Shown here: positions 1 through 7,135 of the stretch, one piece after another
Layout: every line of letters begins with the position of its first letter
Numbering within the stretch: the stretch's first letter is position 1
NCBI GenBank assembly: GCA_028694275.1
Contig: JAQUTS010000059.1
Location: forward strand, 1-9,689
Length of the DNA: 9,689 bases
Reading direction: 5' to 3'
DNA from: Candidatus Gastranaerophilales bacterium
Lineage (GTDB): Bacteria > Cyanobacteriota > Vampirovibrionia > Gastranaerophilales > CAJFVJ01
Program-made: the position numbers and the translations under genes
Notes under the pieces: generated by a model
Seen by the model: the letters and a program-made list of their open reading frames with translations, nothing else
Database searches by the model: none
Told to the model about the DNA's origin: nothing

Positions 1-138
1 ACCGCAATGACTGCATTTTGGGGCGTTGAGTGCATTTGTCATTTTGCATTTTGGGCAGATGGTTTTGAGCTTGAACCCGCAATGGGCACAAAAAACAGCT
101 TCATCAGAATTTTAAGTTTTGCATTTAGGACAAATCAT
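1..138 (-). pseudogene. Double zinc-ribbon protein with in-frame TAA at codon 9, 3'-partial
   Basis: Reading leftward from an ATG at 138-136, the frame is open to the window edge except for one TAA at 114-112 (codon 9). Ignoring it, the product has regularly spaced Cys pairs: CPKC at residues 3-6, CAHCG at 17-21, CPKC at 28-31 and CSHCG at 42-46. This is the pattern of tandem zinc ribbons (DZR type), which bind structural zinc. Residue 9 sits in the loop between the first two Cys pairs, where Glu or Gln would be usual, so one base change of GAA or CAA explains the stop. A good ribosome site, AGGGG at 146-150, lies 7 bases before the ATG and overlaps the stop of the upstream sigma-like gene, so the two are probably co-translated. 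No start codon between the stop and the second Cys pair would restore the first ribbon. A sequencing error or recoding remain possible. Confidence 0.7.
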
Positions 139-148
139 TTTCTTACCC

Positions 149-694
149 CTAATAATCGTTCAACTTTGCCAAAAGTTCGTATAACCTTTGACTTACTTGT
201 GCTTCAGACATTTCCAACTTGTGCGCCAAGTTTGTTATATTCAGTTTTTTATTATATCTCAGTTCGTATAATTTCAGGAATTCTTTTTCAGGTTCATTTT
301 CCTGCAGCCGATAAAGCTTGTTGATGAGGACTTTTAGCTGTTCGTGCAGAACGGAGATTTTTTCCCTTTCAGAATTTGGGTATGGAATTTCAAAAACCGT
401 TTCGCCGTTTTGATTTATGTTGAAAGACAATAGATTATCAATAGGGGCTTCTCCGTCATGAATACCGCCATTGAGACGTTTTTTGTTCTTCAGAACATGC
501 AAAATACTTTTTTGGGTAATTTTATCAAGGTAAGTTTGAGGAGGAGTCTTGTCTCCTAAAAGATCCAAAGTGCTTTTTATTCGGGCGTATACTTCCTCAC
601 AAAAAGCATCAAAAAGAACCTCATTTCCTTTGAAATTAGGACTTCTTTTTATTGATAATTCTATAAGCTCCTTGTGCTGTGCTTGTATCGTCAT
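149..694 (-). CDS. Sigma-70-like / helix-turn-helix protein
   Basis: This 181-residue soluble protein has a C-terminal segment (about 118-178) that reads like sigma region 4. A helical stretch is followed by a helix-turn-helix at 151-178 (LNITNLAHKLEMSEAQVSQR), which fits the pattern of a sigma or related DNA-binding HTH. The N-terminal part (about 5-75) is helical and charged and could be a divergent region 2, but I cannot identify a clear -10 recognition motif. It may therefore be a degenerate sigma factor or only a sigma-4-like regulator. The ATG at 694 has AAGGA six bases upstream. It lies 34 bp after the DUF1822/TonB-C membrane-protein gene and 10 bp before the zinc-ribbon frame, so all three probably form one operon. 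DNA-binding function is likely; true sigma activity is inference. Confidence 0.5.
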   Translation of the reverse strand: MTIQAQHKELIELSIKRSPNFKGNEVLFDAFCEEVYARIKSTLDLLGDKTPPQTYLDKITQKSILHVLKNKKRLNGGIHDGEAPIDNLLSFNINQNGETVFEIPYPNSEREKISVLHEQLKVLINKLYRLQENEPEKEFLKLYELRYNKKLNITNLAHKLEMSEAQVSQRLYELLAKLNDY

Positions 695-728
695 TAAGCT
701 TCCTTGATTTATTTCTAATATATCATAA

Positions 729-2099
729 TTACAGGTCTATGATTAAAATAGCGCGTATAAATGGTGCGTCTGTGTGAATGTTTTGAGGCGGATTTTTTTC
801 AAAAACATCTTTTATTGTTTGGGTCGTTTTTTCATCAATTTCTTTTGAGCCGCTTGATTGTTTGATTGTGCAACTTTTGAAGTTGGCATTGTTATCCAGT
901 ACTATGGTTGCTTTTAGGGCCTTTTCTTTTGGATTTTCAATGGAAAGTTGCAATTTGTCTGATAAATCAGATTTGATGATTTGTCCAATCCAGTTTAGGT
1001 AGTTTAAGAGTTCTGAATCCTTTGAAACTTTGCTTGATACGCCCCAAGAGAGTTTGTTCACTTTTGTTGATAGGTTTGGGATTATTGCATTGTTTATTGT
1101 TTCAATTTTTTGTGTGGGATCAGGTGCTTGGGGGCCATGGTTTTTTTTGTTCAAACCTGTTGATAAAAGCCCTATTCCTATCAGAATAACAGCCACTATA
1201 TGCAAAATAAGCGGTTTTTTCTCTGTTTTGAACAAAGGTTCAAACTCTAAATCTTTGCCCGGTTCTATATTTAATTCATCAAGGACTTCGTTAATATCAT
1301 TTTGAGGCACTTCTATGATTTGCTCATTTCCAAAGAGTTCAACTTCTTCTATATTATCCATTCCTCCAAGGTCATCATCTGCAAAGTCTTGGATTATTAC
1401 AGGTGCAAAATCATTCAAAATGTCAGGCATTGAGCTGAGATTTTGCGATATGGTGTCCATTCTTTGGACAAGATTGAGTTTTTTGAGGAAATATAAATTA
1501 CCTAAAAGGCTGTGCATAAGTACACGCAGCGATTTTTCGGGAAGTGTTTCTTCTTGCATTTTTAAAAACAAGTGATAAATATCATCTTGTGTTATTTCTG
1601 CTGTGTATCTTTTGGGCTGAATGGAGTATGAAAGTTGTTTGAGTTTTTCGATGGGGATGAGTTTTTTTGAATTTAAAATATAAAAATTCTGTATTTCTTT
1701 ATCGAAAATAATCTGCTCAGTTGGGATAAAGCCGATTATTTCGACTATTTTTAGGGCGTCATCCGTTTTTATTACTATATAAAGATCGGGTTCTATGCCA
1801 AAATCTTTATGAGCTTTTGGGATAAGGACAGAGTTTGTTACATTGTCTATGAACCTTACATCTGCTCTGACTCTGTCTATATAAAAATCTGCTATATCGA
1901 ATTTTTGGGCAATGGGGATGTTTTTGTACAGGCTGTCTTTTGTTGATACGCTGAATCCTATTGCAGACATAAAATCCGCAACAGACTCGATAACATTAGC
2001 GTAGACGTAGAGTCTCTTTCTCAGAACGGGATTTTCGACTCCTACTATAATGTTATCGGCAGCAAGCTTGGCGTTTTTTGTAATAATTGCCTGGCTCAA
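729..2099 (-). CDS. DUF1822-like, single-pass membrane protein with TonB-C-like C-terminus
   Basis: The protein has 456 residues. Residues about 30-130 resemble the DUF1822 family, including IADFYIDRVRADVRF, then LIPKAHKDFGIEPDLYIVI and an IIGFIPTEQ segment. Residues 135-290 form a helical region ending in an acidic linker. A single hydrophobic helix spans about 297-315 (LILHIVAVILIGIGLLSTGL) with lysines on both sides. After a linker, residues about 365-456 resemble the TonB C-terminal fold, with KATIVLDNNANFKSCTIKQS and then SSGSKEIDEKTTQTIKDVF. There is no N-terminal signal, so the likely topology is N-in, C-out, with an unusually large cytoplasmic part for a TonB-type protein. The start is TTG at 2099-2097: an upstream in-frame TAG precludes an earlier ATG, and AAGAAAGG lies 10 bases ahead. 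It is the first gene of an operon with the sigma-like protein. Its role is not established; envelope sensing or anti-sigma-like control is an inference. Confidence 0.6.
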   Translation of the reverse strand: MSQAIITKNAKLAADNIIVGVENPVLRKRLYVYANVIESVADFMSAIGFSVSTKDSLYKNIPIAQKFDIADFYIDRVRADVRFIDNVTNSVLIPKAHKDFGIEPDLYIVIKTDDALKIVEIIGFIPTEQIIFDKEIQNFYILNSKKLIPIEKLKQLSYSIQPKRYTAEITQDDIYHLFLKMQEETLPEKSLRVLMHSLLGNLYFLKKLNLVQRMDTISQNLSSMPDILNDFAPVIIQDFADDDLGGMDNIEEVELFGNEQIIEVPQNDINEVLDELNIEPGKDLEFEPLFKTEKKPLILHIVAVILIGIGLLSTGLNKKNHGPQAPDPTQKIETINNAIIPNLSTKVNKLSWGVSSKVSKDSELLNYLNWIGQIIKSDLSDKLQLSIENPKEKALKATIVLDNNANFKSCTIKQSSGSKEIDEKTTQTIKDVFEKNPPQNIHTDAPFIRAILIIDL

Positions 2100-2179
2100 C
2101 TTTTGTTTGCCTTTCTTAATCTAGTGTTGGTTGTTGTTCGGGTAATTTTGCTTATGCAAAAACCTCTTTTTCTTAGTTT

Positions 2180-2208
2180 ATTATAAAGTGTTTTTTAATA
2201 AAAGTTAA
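2180..2208 (-). promoter_or_regulatory. Candidate promoter for the DUF1822/sigma-like operon
   Basis: On the minus strand a perfect -10 hexamer, TATAAT (2185-2180), lies 17 bases downstream of TTAACT (2208-2203), a partial match to the -35 consensus. It is about 80 bases before the TTG start at 2099, leaving a leader of roughly 70 bases. The spacing and the perfect -10 support it; the -35 is weak. Confidence 0.5.
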
Positions 2209-2280
2209 CAATTTTAAGCATTTTTAGCAACAAAGTTCCTTCGGATGTTTTACATGAAGTAGGTTAAGCGTAAATTAAAA

Positions 2281-2286
2281 AAGGAG
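2281..2286 (+). promoter_or_regulatory. Ribosome binding site AAGGAG fixing the start at 2293
   Basis: AAGGAG stands six bases before the ATG at 2293. It is one of the clearest Shine-Dalgarno sequences in the window and fixes that start. Confidence 0.8.
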
Positions 2287-2292
2287 TGGCAT

Positions 2293-2742
2293 ATGGTTGT
2301 TGGAAATGTAAACGGCGGACAAAACCCCGGATTTGTTGAATTGGTGAACAAGCCACAGACTCCTTACGGATATCAAGCGGCTTCAGCAGCACCACTTAAT
2401 GGGCCTGCAGAAGATGTTTACGAAGGACCAAAACAAGAAAAGAAAAAAGGCGGTTTCTTAAAAGGACTCCTTATCACATTAGGTGTGGCAGGAGCTTTGG
2501 TAGGAGCAAACAGACTGGCTCACAGTAAAGGCTGGCTCAAACCGATCGAAGGTGAAGCTACAAGCTTTGTTGATAAATATATCAAGAAACCATTAAAATC
2601 AATAGATGATTTTGTTGTAGAAAAATATAACAAAATCTTTAAAAAAGGCTCAAAAGTTGAAGCACCAAAGGGTGATGGTCCTGATGCCCCTAAAGGTGGC
2701 TCAGAAGCCCCTGAAGGCGGATCTGAAGCACCTGAAGCATAA
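2293..2742 (+). CDS. Small unknown protein with hydrophobic segment and Ser-Glu-Ala-Pro tail
   Basis: This 149-residue protein belongs to no family I recognise. Residues 1-45 are polar and Pro/Gly/Ala-rich with no signal peptide. A lysine cluster (48-52) leads into a short hydrophobic stretch at about 55-74 (FLKGLLITLGVAGALVGANR), which could be a membrane helix or a membrane-associating amphipathic helix. Residues 85-120 are helical and Lys-rich. The tail (122-149) is a low-complexity run of APKG and SEAPEGG units. The strong ribosome site at 2281-2286 and the terminator at 2797-2827 suggest a well-expressed single-gene unit. By composition it could be an envelope-associated or tethering protein, but no function can be assigned. 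Confidence 0.75.
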   Translation: MVVGNVNGGQNPGFVELVNKPQTPYGYQAASAAPLNGPAEDVYEGPKQEKKKGGFLKGLLITLGVAGALVGANRLAHSKGWLKPIEGEATSFVDKYIKKPLKSIDDFVVEKYNKIFKKGSKVEAPKGDGPDAPKGGSEAPEGGSEAPEA

Positions 2743-2796
2743 AAAAAGGTATAACTCCTCTATGTAGGAAGTTGGTTAGTGTTCTTAAAAATTTAT

Positions 2797-2827
2797 AGCC
2801 CTCAATTAAGAGGGCTTTTATTTTTAT
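2797..2827 (+). terminator. Rho-independent terminator after the small protein gene
   Basis: A perfect 7-bp stem, AGCCCTC (2797-2803) with GAGGGCT (2810-2816), encloses the loop AATTAA and is followed by TTTATTTTTAT. It ends the plus-strand gene at 2293-2742. The tail overlaps the end of the convergent glutaredoxin gene. On the minus strand the same stem is followed by ATAAATTTTT, so it may act weakly in both directions. Confidence 0.85.
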
Positions 2828-3075
2828 AGAAGTTTTTCAAGCTCGCCTGCTTTGTACAATGCATAAAGGTCATCGCATCCGCCTATGAGTTTTCCGTCTA
2901 TAAAAATCTGAGGAACTGTGCTCATGCCTGTTTTTTTGATTAAAGAATCCATAATATCATCTTCATTATCGGTGATGTCATGTTCTTCATAGTCTACGCC
3001 CAATTGTTCAAAAAGCGATTTAGCTTTTTTGCAATAAGGGCAATAATTGGTTGTATATATTTCAATTTTTGCCAT
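2824..3075 (-). CDS. grxC: Glutaredoxin (GrxC type)
   Basis: An 83-residue dithiol glutaredoxin, full length for the bacterial Grx3/GrxC class. It reduces disulphides or protein-glutathione mixed disulphides in the cytoplasm, normally using glutathione or a similar low-molecular thiol. The active-site CPYC is at residues 12-15 in the usual TTNYCPYCKKAK setting. The cis-proline motif TVPQIFIDGK is at 53-62 and the thiol-binding GGCDD at 65-69, with an extra Cys at 67. The ATG at 3075 has a strong AAAGGAG site seven bases upstream. It converges with the small-protein gene across the shared terminator and diverges from the SpoIID gene. Nothing is missing from the family signature. Confidence 0.95.
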   Translation of the reverse strand: MAKIEIYTTNYCPYCKKAKSLFEQLGVDYEEHDITDNEDDIMDSLIKKTGMSTVPQIFIDGKLIGGCDDLYALYKAGELEKLL

Positions 3076-3210
3076 TTTGGTCTCCTTTTTATATCGGTCT
3101 TTTAAAATTTAACATATTTAAAATTTTTTTCATTAGGAATTAATGTAATCTTTATTATCTAATTCTCAAAAATAACAAAATTTGGCTAAGATAGTCTTTT
3201 TAATTGATGT

Positions 3211-3227
3211 TTGGATTTCAAATCCAA
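3211..3227. repeat. 17-bp palindrome upstream of the SpoIID gene
   Basis: TTGGATTT, a single C, then AAATCCAA makes a perfect 8+1+8 inverted repeat ending 14 bases before the ATG at 3242. A candidate promoter would place it in the spacer: TTGATG at 3204-3209 and ATTAAT at 3227-3232. This is the position of an operator, although an AT-rich background makes palindromes of this kind less surprising. Confidence 0.45.
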
Positions 3228-3241
3228 TTAATAATGTAATT

Positions 3242-4108
3242 ATGAGATTAAGGTTATTTATAAGTTTATTTATTATTTTACTCTTAACAAGAGTAAGCTC
3301 CGCTATTACCATAGGATTACAAGACGATGTAAAAAACAGTTATATTGCTGTTTCTACTGCGGGAGTTGTAACAGACGGTAATACAGGGCGGACTGTTATG
3401 CCATTGCGTGCTATGTGCCGATATGATATCAAATCTACCAAACGCGGCATAGCAATCAAGCTTGATGACGGAAGATTTTATAATACAGGCACAAACTATT
3501 TGATACTTAATTGTTCCAACGGTTTTGTATCAACAAAAGAAAAATGGTACAGGGGTGCTTTGATTGTAAAAAGGATTTATGATGATTTGACTGTCATAAA
3601 CGATTTGTCTTTGGAAGAATATCTTTTGGGCGTTGTCCCATCTGAGATGCCTTCATCTTGGGATGAAGAAGCTCTTAAGGCTCAGGCAATTGCCGCAAGA
3701 AGTTATGCAATATCTAATTTGGGCAAGAGGGTTTCTCGCGGGTACGATCTGAAAGATACCCCTGAAGATCAGGCTTATAACGGTGCAACAGGCGAAAAAG
3801 CAAAAACAACAAAAGCCGTCTTGGAGACAAGAGGTAAGGTTTTGGTCTACAATAAAAAAGTCATAAATGCATATTACAGTGCTTCAGCAGGTGGCAAAAC
3901 AAGACTCCCTTCAGAAGCTTGGGGAAGTAAAGATTTGCCTTATTTGCATTCGGTTTTTTCTTATGATGATAATGTAGGCAAAAAAGGGCATGGTGTAGGT
4001 TTAAGCCAGTATGGAGCTAATAATCTTGCTAAACAAGGATACAATGCGTATCAAATTTTGAATTATTTTTATAACCAAGTAGCTTTGGGAACAATCAAAG
4101 GAAGCTGA
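3242..4108 (+). CDS. SpoIID/LytB-domain protein, secreted, compact form
   Basis: The frame can be opened at a TTG at 3182, but the ATG at 3242 is preferred because it begins a classic signal peptide: MRLR, then a hydrophobic core, then SSA at residues 19-21. From there the protein has 288 residues. SpoIID-family proteins are lytic transglycosylases that cleave peptidoglycan glycan strands lacking stem peptides. The family core is clear: SLEEYLLGVVPSEMPSSW (123-140, with the expected catalytic Glu135 in SEMP), ALKAQAIAARSYAI (144-157), DQAYNGA (176-182), YYSASAGGKT (211-220) and GHGVGLSQYGANNLAKQG (249-266). Between the Ala-Gly-Gly motif and GHGVG there are only about 30 residues, whereas many SpoIID proteins have about 90 or more. 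No Shine-Dalgarno precedes either start. Outside spore formers it is probably an envelope-remodelling enzyme of the periplasm. Confidence 0.85.
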   Translation: MRLRLFISLFIILLLTRVSSAITIGLQDDVKNSYIAVSTAGVVTDGNTGRTVMPLRAMCRYDIKSTKRGIAIKLDDGRFYNTGTNYLILNCSNGFVSTKEKWYRGALIVKRIYDDLTVINDLSLEEYLLGVVPSEMPSSWDEEALKAQAIAARSYAISNLGKRVSRGYDLKDTPEDQAYNGATGEKAKTTKAVLETRGKVLVYNKKVINAYYSASAGGKTRLPSEAWGSKDLPYLHSVFSYDDNVGKKGHGVGLSQYGANNLAKQGYNAYQILNYFYNQVALGTIKGS

Positions 4109-4114
4109 GTTTGG

Positions 4115-7114
4115 TTATCTTAGTTTTTCAAGTTCGACTCTTGCGGGAGTGAAATTTGGATTGAGCTGCAACGCAGTATTGAAATCACGTCTTGCGTATG
4201 AGTAGTTTTCATCCATAATTTCGATTAACCCTGAATAGTAATAATAGACAGGGTTTGAGTTATTTATGTGAGACATATTAAGAAGATATTGTCTTGCCAA
4301 AAAAGTGTTTTTTTCTATCAGAGCGGCTCTTGTCAATCCAAGCCAAGCGGGTGCGAAGTTGGGATTTATTGATAGTATTTTTTTGTAGATGGCTTTTGCT
4401 TCAGTATCATTTTTGTTTAGTTGGGTTATGTTATACATTGCAAAAAAGTTTTCAGGATCAAGCTTAAGAACTTGATAATAAAGTTCAAGAGCTTGTTTGT
4501 CATCTGACATATCGCGCTTGCAATTTGCGATTTTCAAAAGGAGTTTATCTGATTTTTTGTTATAAGAAAGGGCTTTTTCGTATTGTTCACAGGCTTTTTT
4601 GTAGTTGTGCTGTATGTATGCGATATTGCCAAGACCTTCTGTTGCAGTGATGTCTTTTTCTTTTATGGTTAATGCTTTTTCATAAGTTTGTGTTGCATTT
4701 GCAAAATCTGATGAATTAAAATAAACTCTCGCCAAAAGATTGTAGTCAGAGAGGTTTCTTCTGGTTTCTATGTTTTTGAGCATTAGTTGTTTTGCTCTTT
4801 CTTCTTGATTACTCATAAGGTAGAATCTTGCGAGATTGTAGTTTCTTTCTGCTGGTTTTTTGCTTTTTAGCGAAAGCATATAGTATTTGTGCAGTTTTAT
4901 TCCATAGGCGAGTTCTCGGTCATTTATGTTTCTCTCAAGGAGTGCTGAGAGTTCATTTACGGCTGCATTATAGTTTTGTTTTGAGGCGAGGATATTTGCC
5001 TTCAAAATCCTATACAAGTAGTTATTCGGATTTTGTGCGATGGCTTTATTTATGTGCCGAAGGGCTTTTTTATCATCTTTTTTGACAAAATATACTCTCG
5101 CCAAGACGTAGTTGATGTAGTCGGATTTTTTGTATTTGTTGTTGAAAGTGTTTTCTATATCGTGCAAATCAAGGGACTCGACACTGTAGCTTGTGCGTGA
5201 GAGAATTCCTGCGCAGATTTTTTCTTCATTGGCATCAGGTGTGACTTTGGGAAGATACATTTTGTATAGATTTTCTATTTTATTTTCCCAAATTTGATAA
5301 TCAGATATATTGGCAAGCCTGCTTTTGGCAAGGGTAAATAGCCCTAATGATGAGAGTTTGTTTGCATAGTCGATGTTTGAATAGTCGTCATTAATAGGCG
5401 TCAGATCAAATGCCTTTTCGAAGTTTGAAATAGATGAGTCGATGTCATTTTTCATATACGCGTTGTAGGCTTGGTTTAGGTATTTTTGTGATGTTATATT
5501 GCTAAGTTGAAGAAATTTGCGATCATCATTGGAGGATTTTTTGTAGTCGATTTCATCTGCGCTTAGGCCTGCGTTTTTTATGTAGTCAAAAATACCCATA
5601 TCAGAGAGTTTGACGCTATTATCAATGTCTGATGGTGCGATAGCTTCAACGAGTGAAAAATCGAGGAAGTTGATTTTCATTTTAGAAAGTTTGTCCAAAT
5701 AACCGATAAGCTGCTCATCCATAGGTTTGTTTAGGGCAAAATCAGCATCGGCAAGTGCAATATAATCAACAGTGCTTAAATCCTGCTCAAATACCGATTC
5801 ATCCAAAGATGACCATTCATTACCTATTTTGGCAACGACCCAACAATGGTAATTGAAGGATGTTTCAGGGGTGGTGTCGTATTTGACACCGACGACTATT
5901 CTTGCCGGAATGTGGGCTTTTCTCAGCATTGCTGCGAGTAGAATTGTTTTGTCTGTTTTATCTCCGCATTTGTCGGTAAGGGTTTGGGAGGCTTTTTTGA
6001 TTTTTGTTTTGTTCGGTTGAGTTTTTATTTCTTTATTGACGTAGTTTGCAAGGGTTTTGGCTATTTTATAGCTGTCTTTACTTATATTGTGAAGTTGTTT
6101 TGCCGTTGTAAGCTCAATTTCTTTATCCTGATAATCAAGATAAAGTGTGGGTTTTAGGTATGTTTTGACATTTTTACTTTTGGGAGGGTATTTGAACACC
6201 TGATCCTTATAATTTCTTTGCTTTACCTTGATATAGGCTGTATTGTTTTTGATTTGTATGATTCTTTGAGAATTTATAAAATCGGGCAAGCTGCCTGATG
6301 GGAAGTTTGCAAGCGAAATCTTGTAGGTTATTTCTTTTACGCTTTTTATGTTGCTGATTTTTCCCGCTGTTGAGATTTTACTTTTTTCAAAAATATCTGT
6401 TATAGTGCTTATCGCTTCATCTTTTGTTGAGAGAGTTTGTTCTATGCCCAAAAAAGAGGAATATTCCTTGGTTACTCGTCCTTGAATATCTCTCCATTGG
6501 CTGTTTTGGACGTTTGGAAGGATGCTCAAGCTTATATTGTAGCGATCTTTGTCTTTTGTCGCTTTTATTTCTACCGGACGGAAGTTATTTTCAGGGTCGA
6601 TAGTTGTGTATTCGATTATTGGGGCCTGGTTTTTTTCCTTAAATAGTTTTTCTATTGCGCAGGGGAATAAAATATTGCCTGTTAGTGCAATTTCTTTAGG
6701 GTTTGAATTTTGTGCCGAAATAAAGGCTTTCCCGTTGTCGGAAAAATCCAAATAACTTGTAGTTTTTGAATCTGCAGATTTGGATGAAAACTCTATTCTT
6801 AGCGGTTTTAAATCGGTAGTCTCATAGAAGTTGATATCTTGGATGATTTCAACAGGAAGACCGAATTTTTTGATTTGCTGCTGTATGTGTTTGTGGGTTA
6901 AAATTACGTTTTGGTTATTGTATTGTGTAAGTTTTTGCTCGACAAAACTATATCCGATTTTTTCCCCGTTGATTGAACTTGTAAAATATTGCTCATAAAC
7001 CAAATTAGAATCGGCACAAAGAGCAATATTAAATAATCCTGTGAATAACAGAATTAAAAACAAAATACATTTTGGCATAATCCGCTTCAAGCTCTTCATA
7101 CTTATATTATACAT
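4115..7114 (-). CDS. Secreted transglutaminase-like protein with C-terminal TPR array
   Basis: The 999-residue protein starts with a signal peptide: a basic n-region (Lys7, Lys10, Arg11, Lys15), a core at about 17-30 and a likely cleavage near 34. Residues 37-330 are a beta-rich region of no family I can name. Residues about 345-440 form a transglutaminase-like core with a complete triad: Cys383 in DKCGDKTDKT, His423 in NYHCWVV and Asp438 in WSSLDES, plus the usual IPARIVVGV between them. Residues 545-999 are mainly TPR units (about 665-697, 790-820, 824-857, 858-890 and 955-990), a protein-binding solenoid. The order resembles beta-domain/transglutaminase/TPR proteins of other bacteria. Activity could be protease, peptidase or transglutaminase. 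The ATG at 7114 lacks a clear ribosome site; Met6 or Met13 are alternatives. It follows the MerR-like gene by 21 bp and ends 6 bp from the SpoIID stop. Confidence 0.8.
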   Translation of the reverse strand: MYNISMKSLKRIMPKCILFLILLFTGLFNIALCADSNLVYEQYFTSSINGEKIGYSFVEQKLTQYNNQNVILTHKHIQQQIKKFGLPVEIIQDINFYETTDLKPLRIEFSSKSADSKTTSYLDFSDNGKAFISAQNSNPKEIALTGNILFPCAIEKLFKEKNQAPIIEYTTIDPENNFRPVEIKATKDKDRYNISLSILPNVQNSQWRDIQGRVTKEYSSFLGIEQTLSTKDEAISTITDIFEKSKISTAGKISNIKSVKEITYKISLANFPSGSLPDFINSQRIIQIKNNTAYIKVKQRNYKDQVFKYPPKSKNVKTYLKPTLYLDYQDKEIELTTAKQLHNISKDSYKIAKTLANYVNKEIKTQPNKTKIKKASQTLTDKCGDKTDKTILLAAMLRKAHIPARIVVGVKYDTTPETSFNYHCWVVAKIGNEWSSLDESVFEQDLSTVDYIALADADFALNKPMDEQLIGYLDKLSKMKINFLDFSLVEAIAPSDIDNSVKLSDMGIFDYIKNAGLSADEIDYKKSSNDDRKFLQLSNITSQKYLNQAYNAYMKNDIDSSISNFEKAFDLTPINDDYSNIDYANKLSSLGLFTLAKSRLANISDYQIWENKIENLYKMYLPKVTPDANEEKICAGILSRTSYSVESLDLHDIENTFNNKYKKSDYINYVLARVYFVKKDDKKALRHINKAIAQNPNNYLYRILKANILASKQNYNAAVNELSALLERNINDRELAYGIKLHKYYMLSLKSKKPAERNYNLARFYLMSNQEERAKQLMLKNIETRRNLSDYNLLARVYFNSSDFANATQTYEKALTIKEKDITATEGLGNIAYIQHNYKKACEQYEKALSYNKKSDKLLLKIANCKRDMSDDKQALELYYQVLKLDPENFFAMYNITQLNKNDTEAKAIYKKILSINPNFAPAWLGLTRAALIEKNTFLARQYLLNMSHINNSNPVYYYYSGLIEIMDENYSYARRDFNTALQLNPNFTPARVELEKLR

Positions 7115-7135
7115 TGAAGAATGCTCAAAGTCTGA

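Larger units (their letters stand above)
2100..2292. other. Divergent intergenic region
   Basis: This 193-bp stretch separates two divergently transcribed genes and must hold control signals for both. On the minus strand it contains the candidate promoter at 2180-2208. For the plus-strand gene at 2293 the best I can see is TTTACA near 2248 followed after 16 bases by TAAATT. That would give a very short leader and is not convincing. No RNA gene or further reading frame is evident. Confidence 0.5.

Noticed and set aside
1..138. Alternative genetic code to explain the TAA in the zinc ribbon
   Set aside because: TAA terminates the glutaredoxin, MerR-like and 2293 genes at sensible places; TAG and TGA also end genes in the window.
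7..324. Plus-strand open frame overlapping the zinc ribbon and sigma-like gene
   Set aside because: It is antisense to two frames with clear family signals and ribosome sites, and its translation is Phe-rich with no recognisable motif.
1030..1575. Plus-strand open frames inside the DUF1822-like gene
   Set aside because: They mirror the coding strand of a gene with clear TM and TonB-C-like features and lack credible starts.
3182..3241. TTG start for the SpoIID protein
   Set aside because: It has no ribosome site and would put 20 extra residues before a canonical signal peptide that begins at the ATG at 3242.
7010..7020. Lipobox at the end of the transglutaminase/TPR signal peptide
   Set aside because: The residue before Cys33 is Leu, whereas lipoboxes need a small residue there.
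7096..7104. TATAAT at the start of the transglutaminase/TPR gene as its own promoter
   Set aside because: No -35 element lies at suitable spacing, and the hexamer is inside the first codons.
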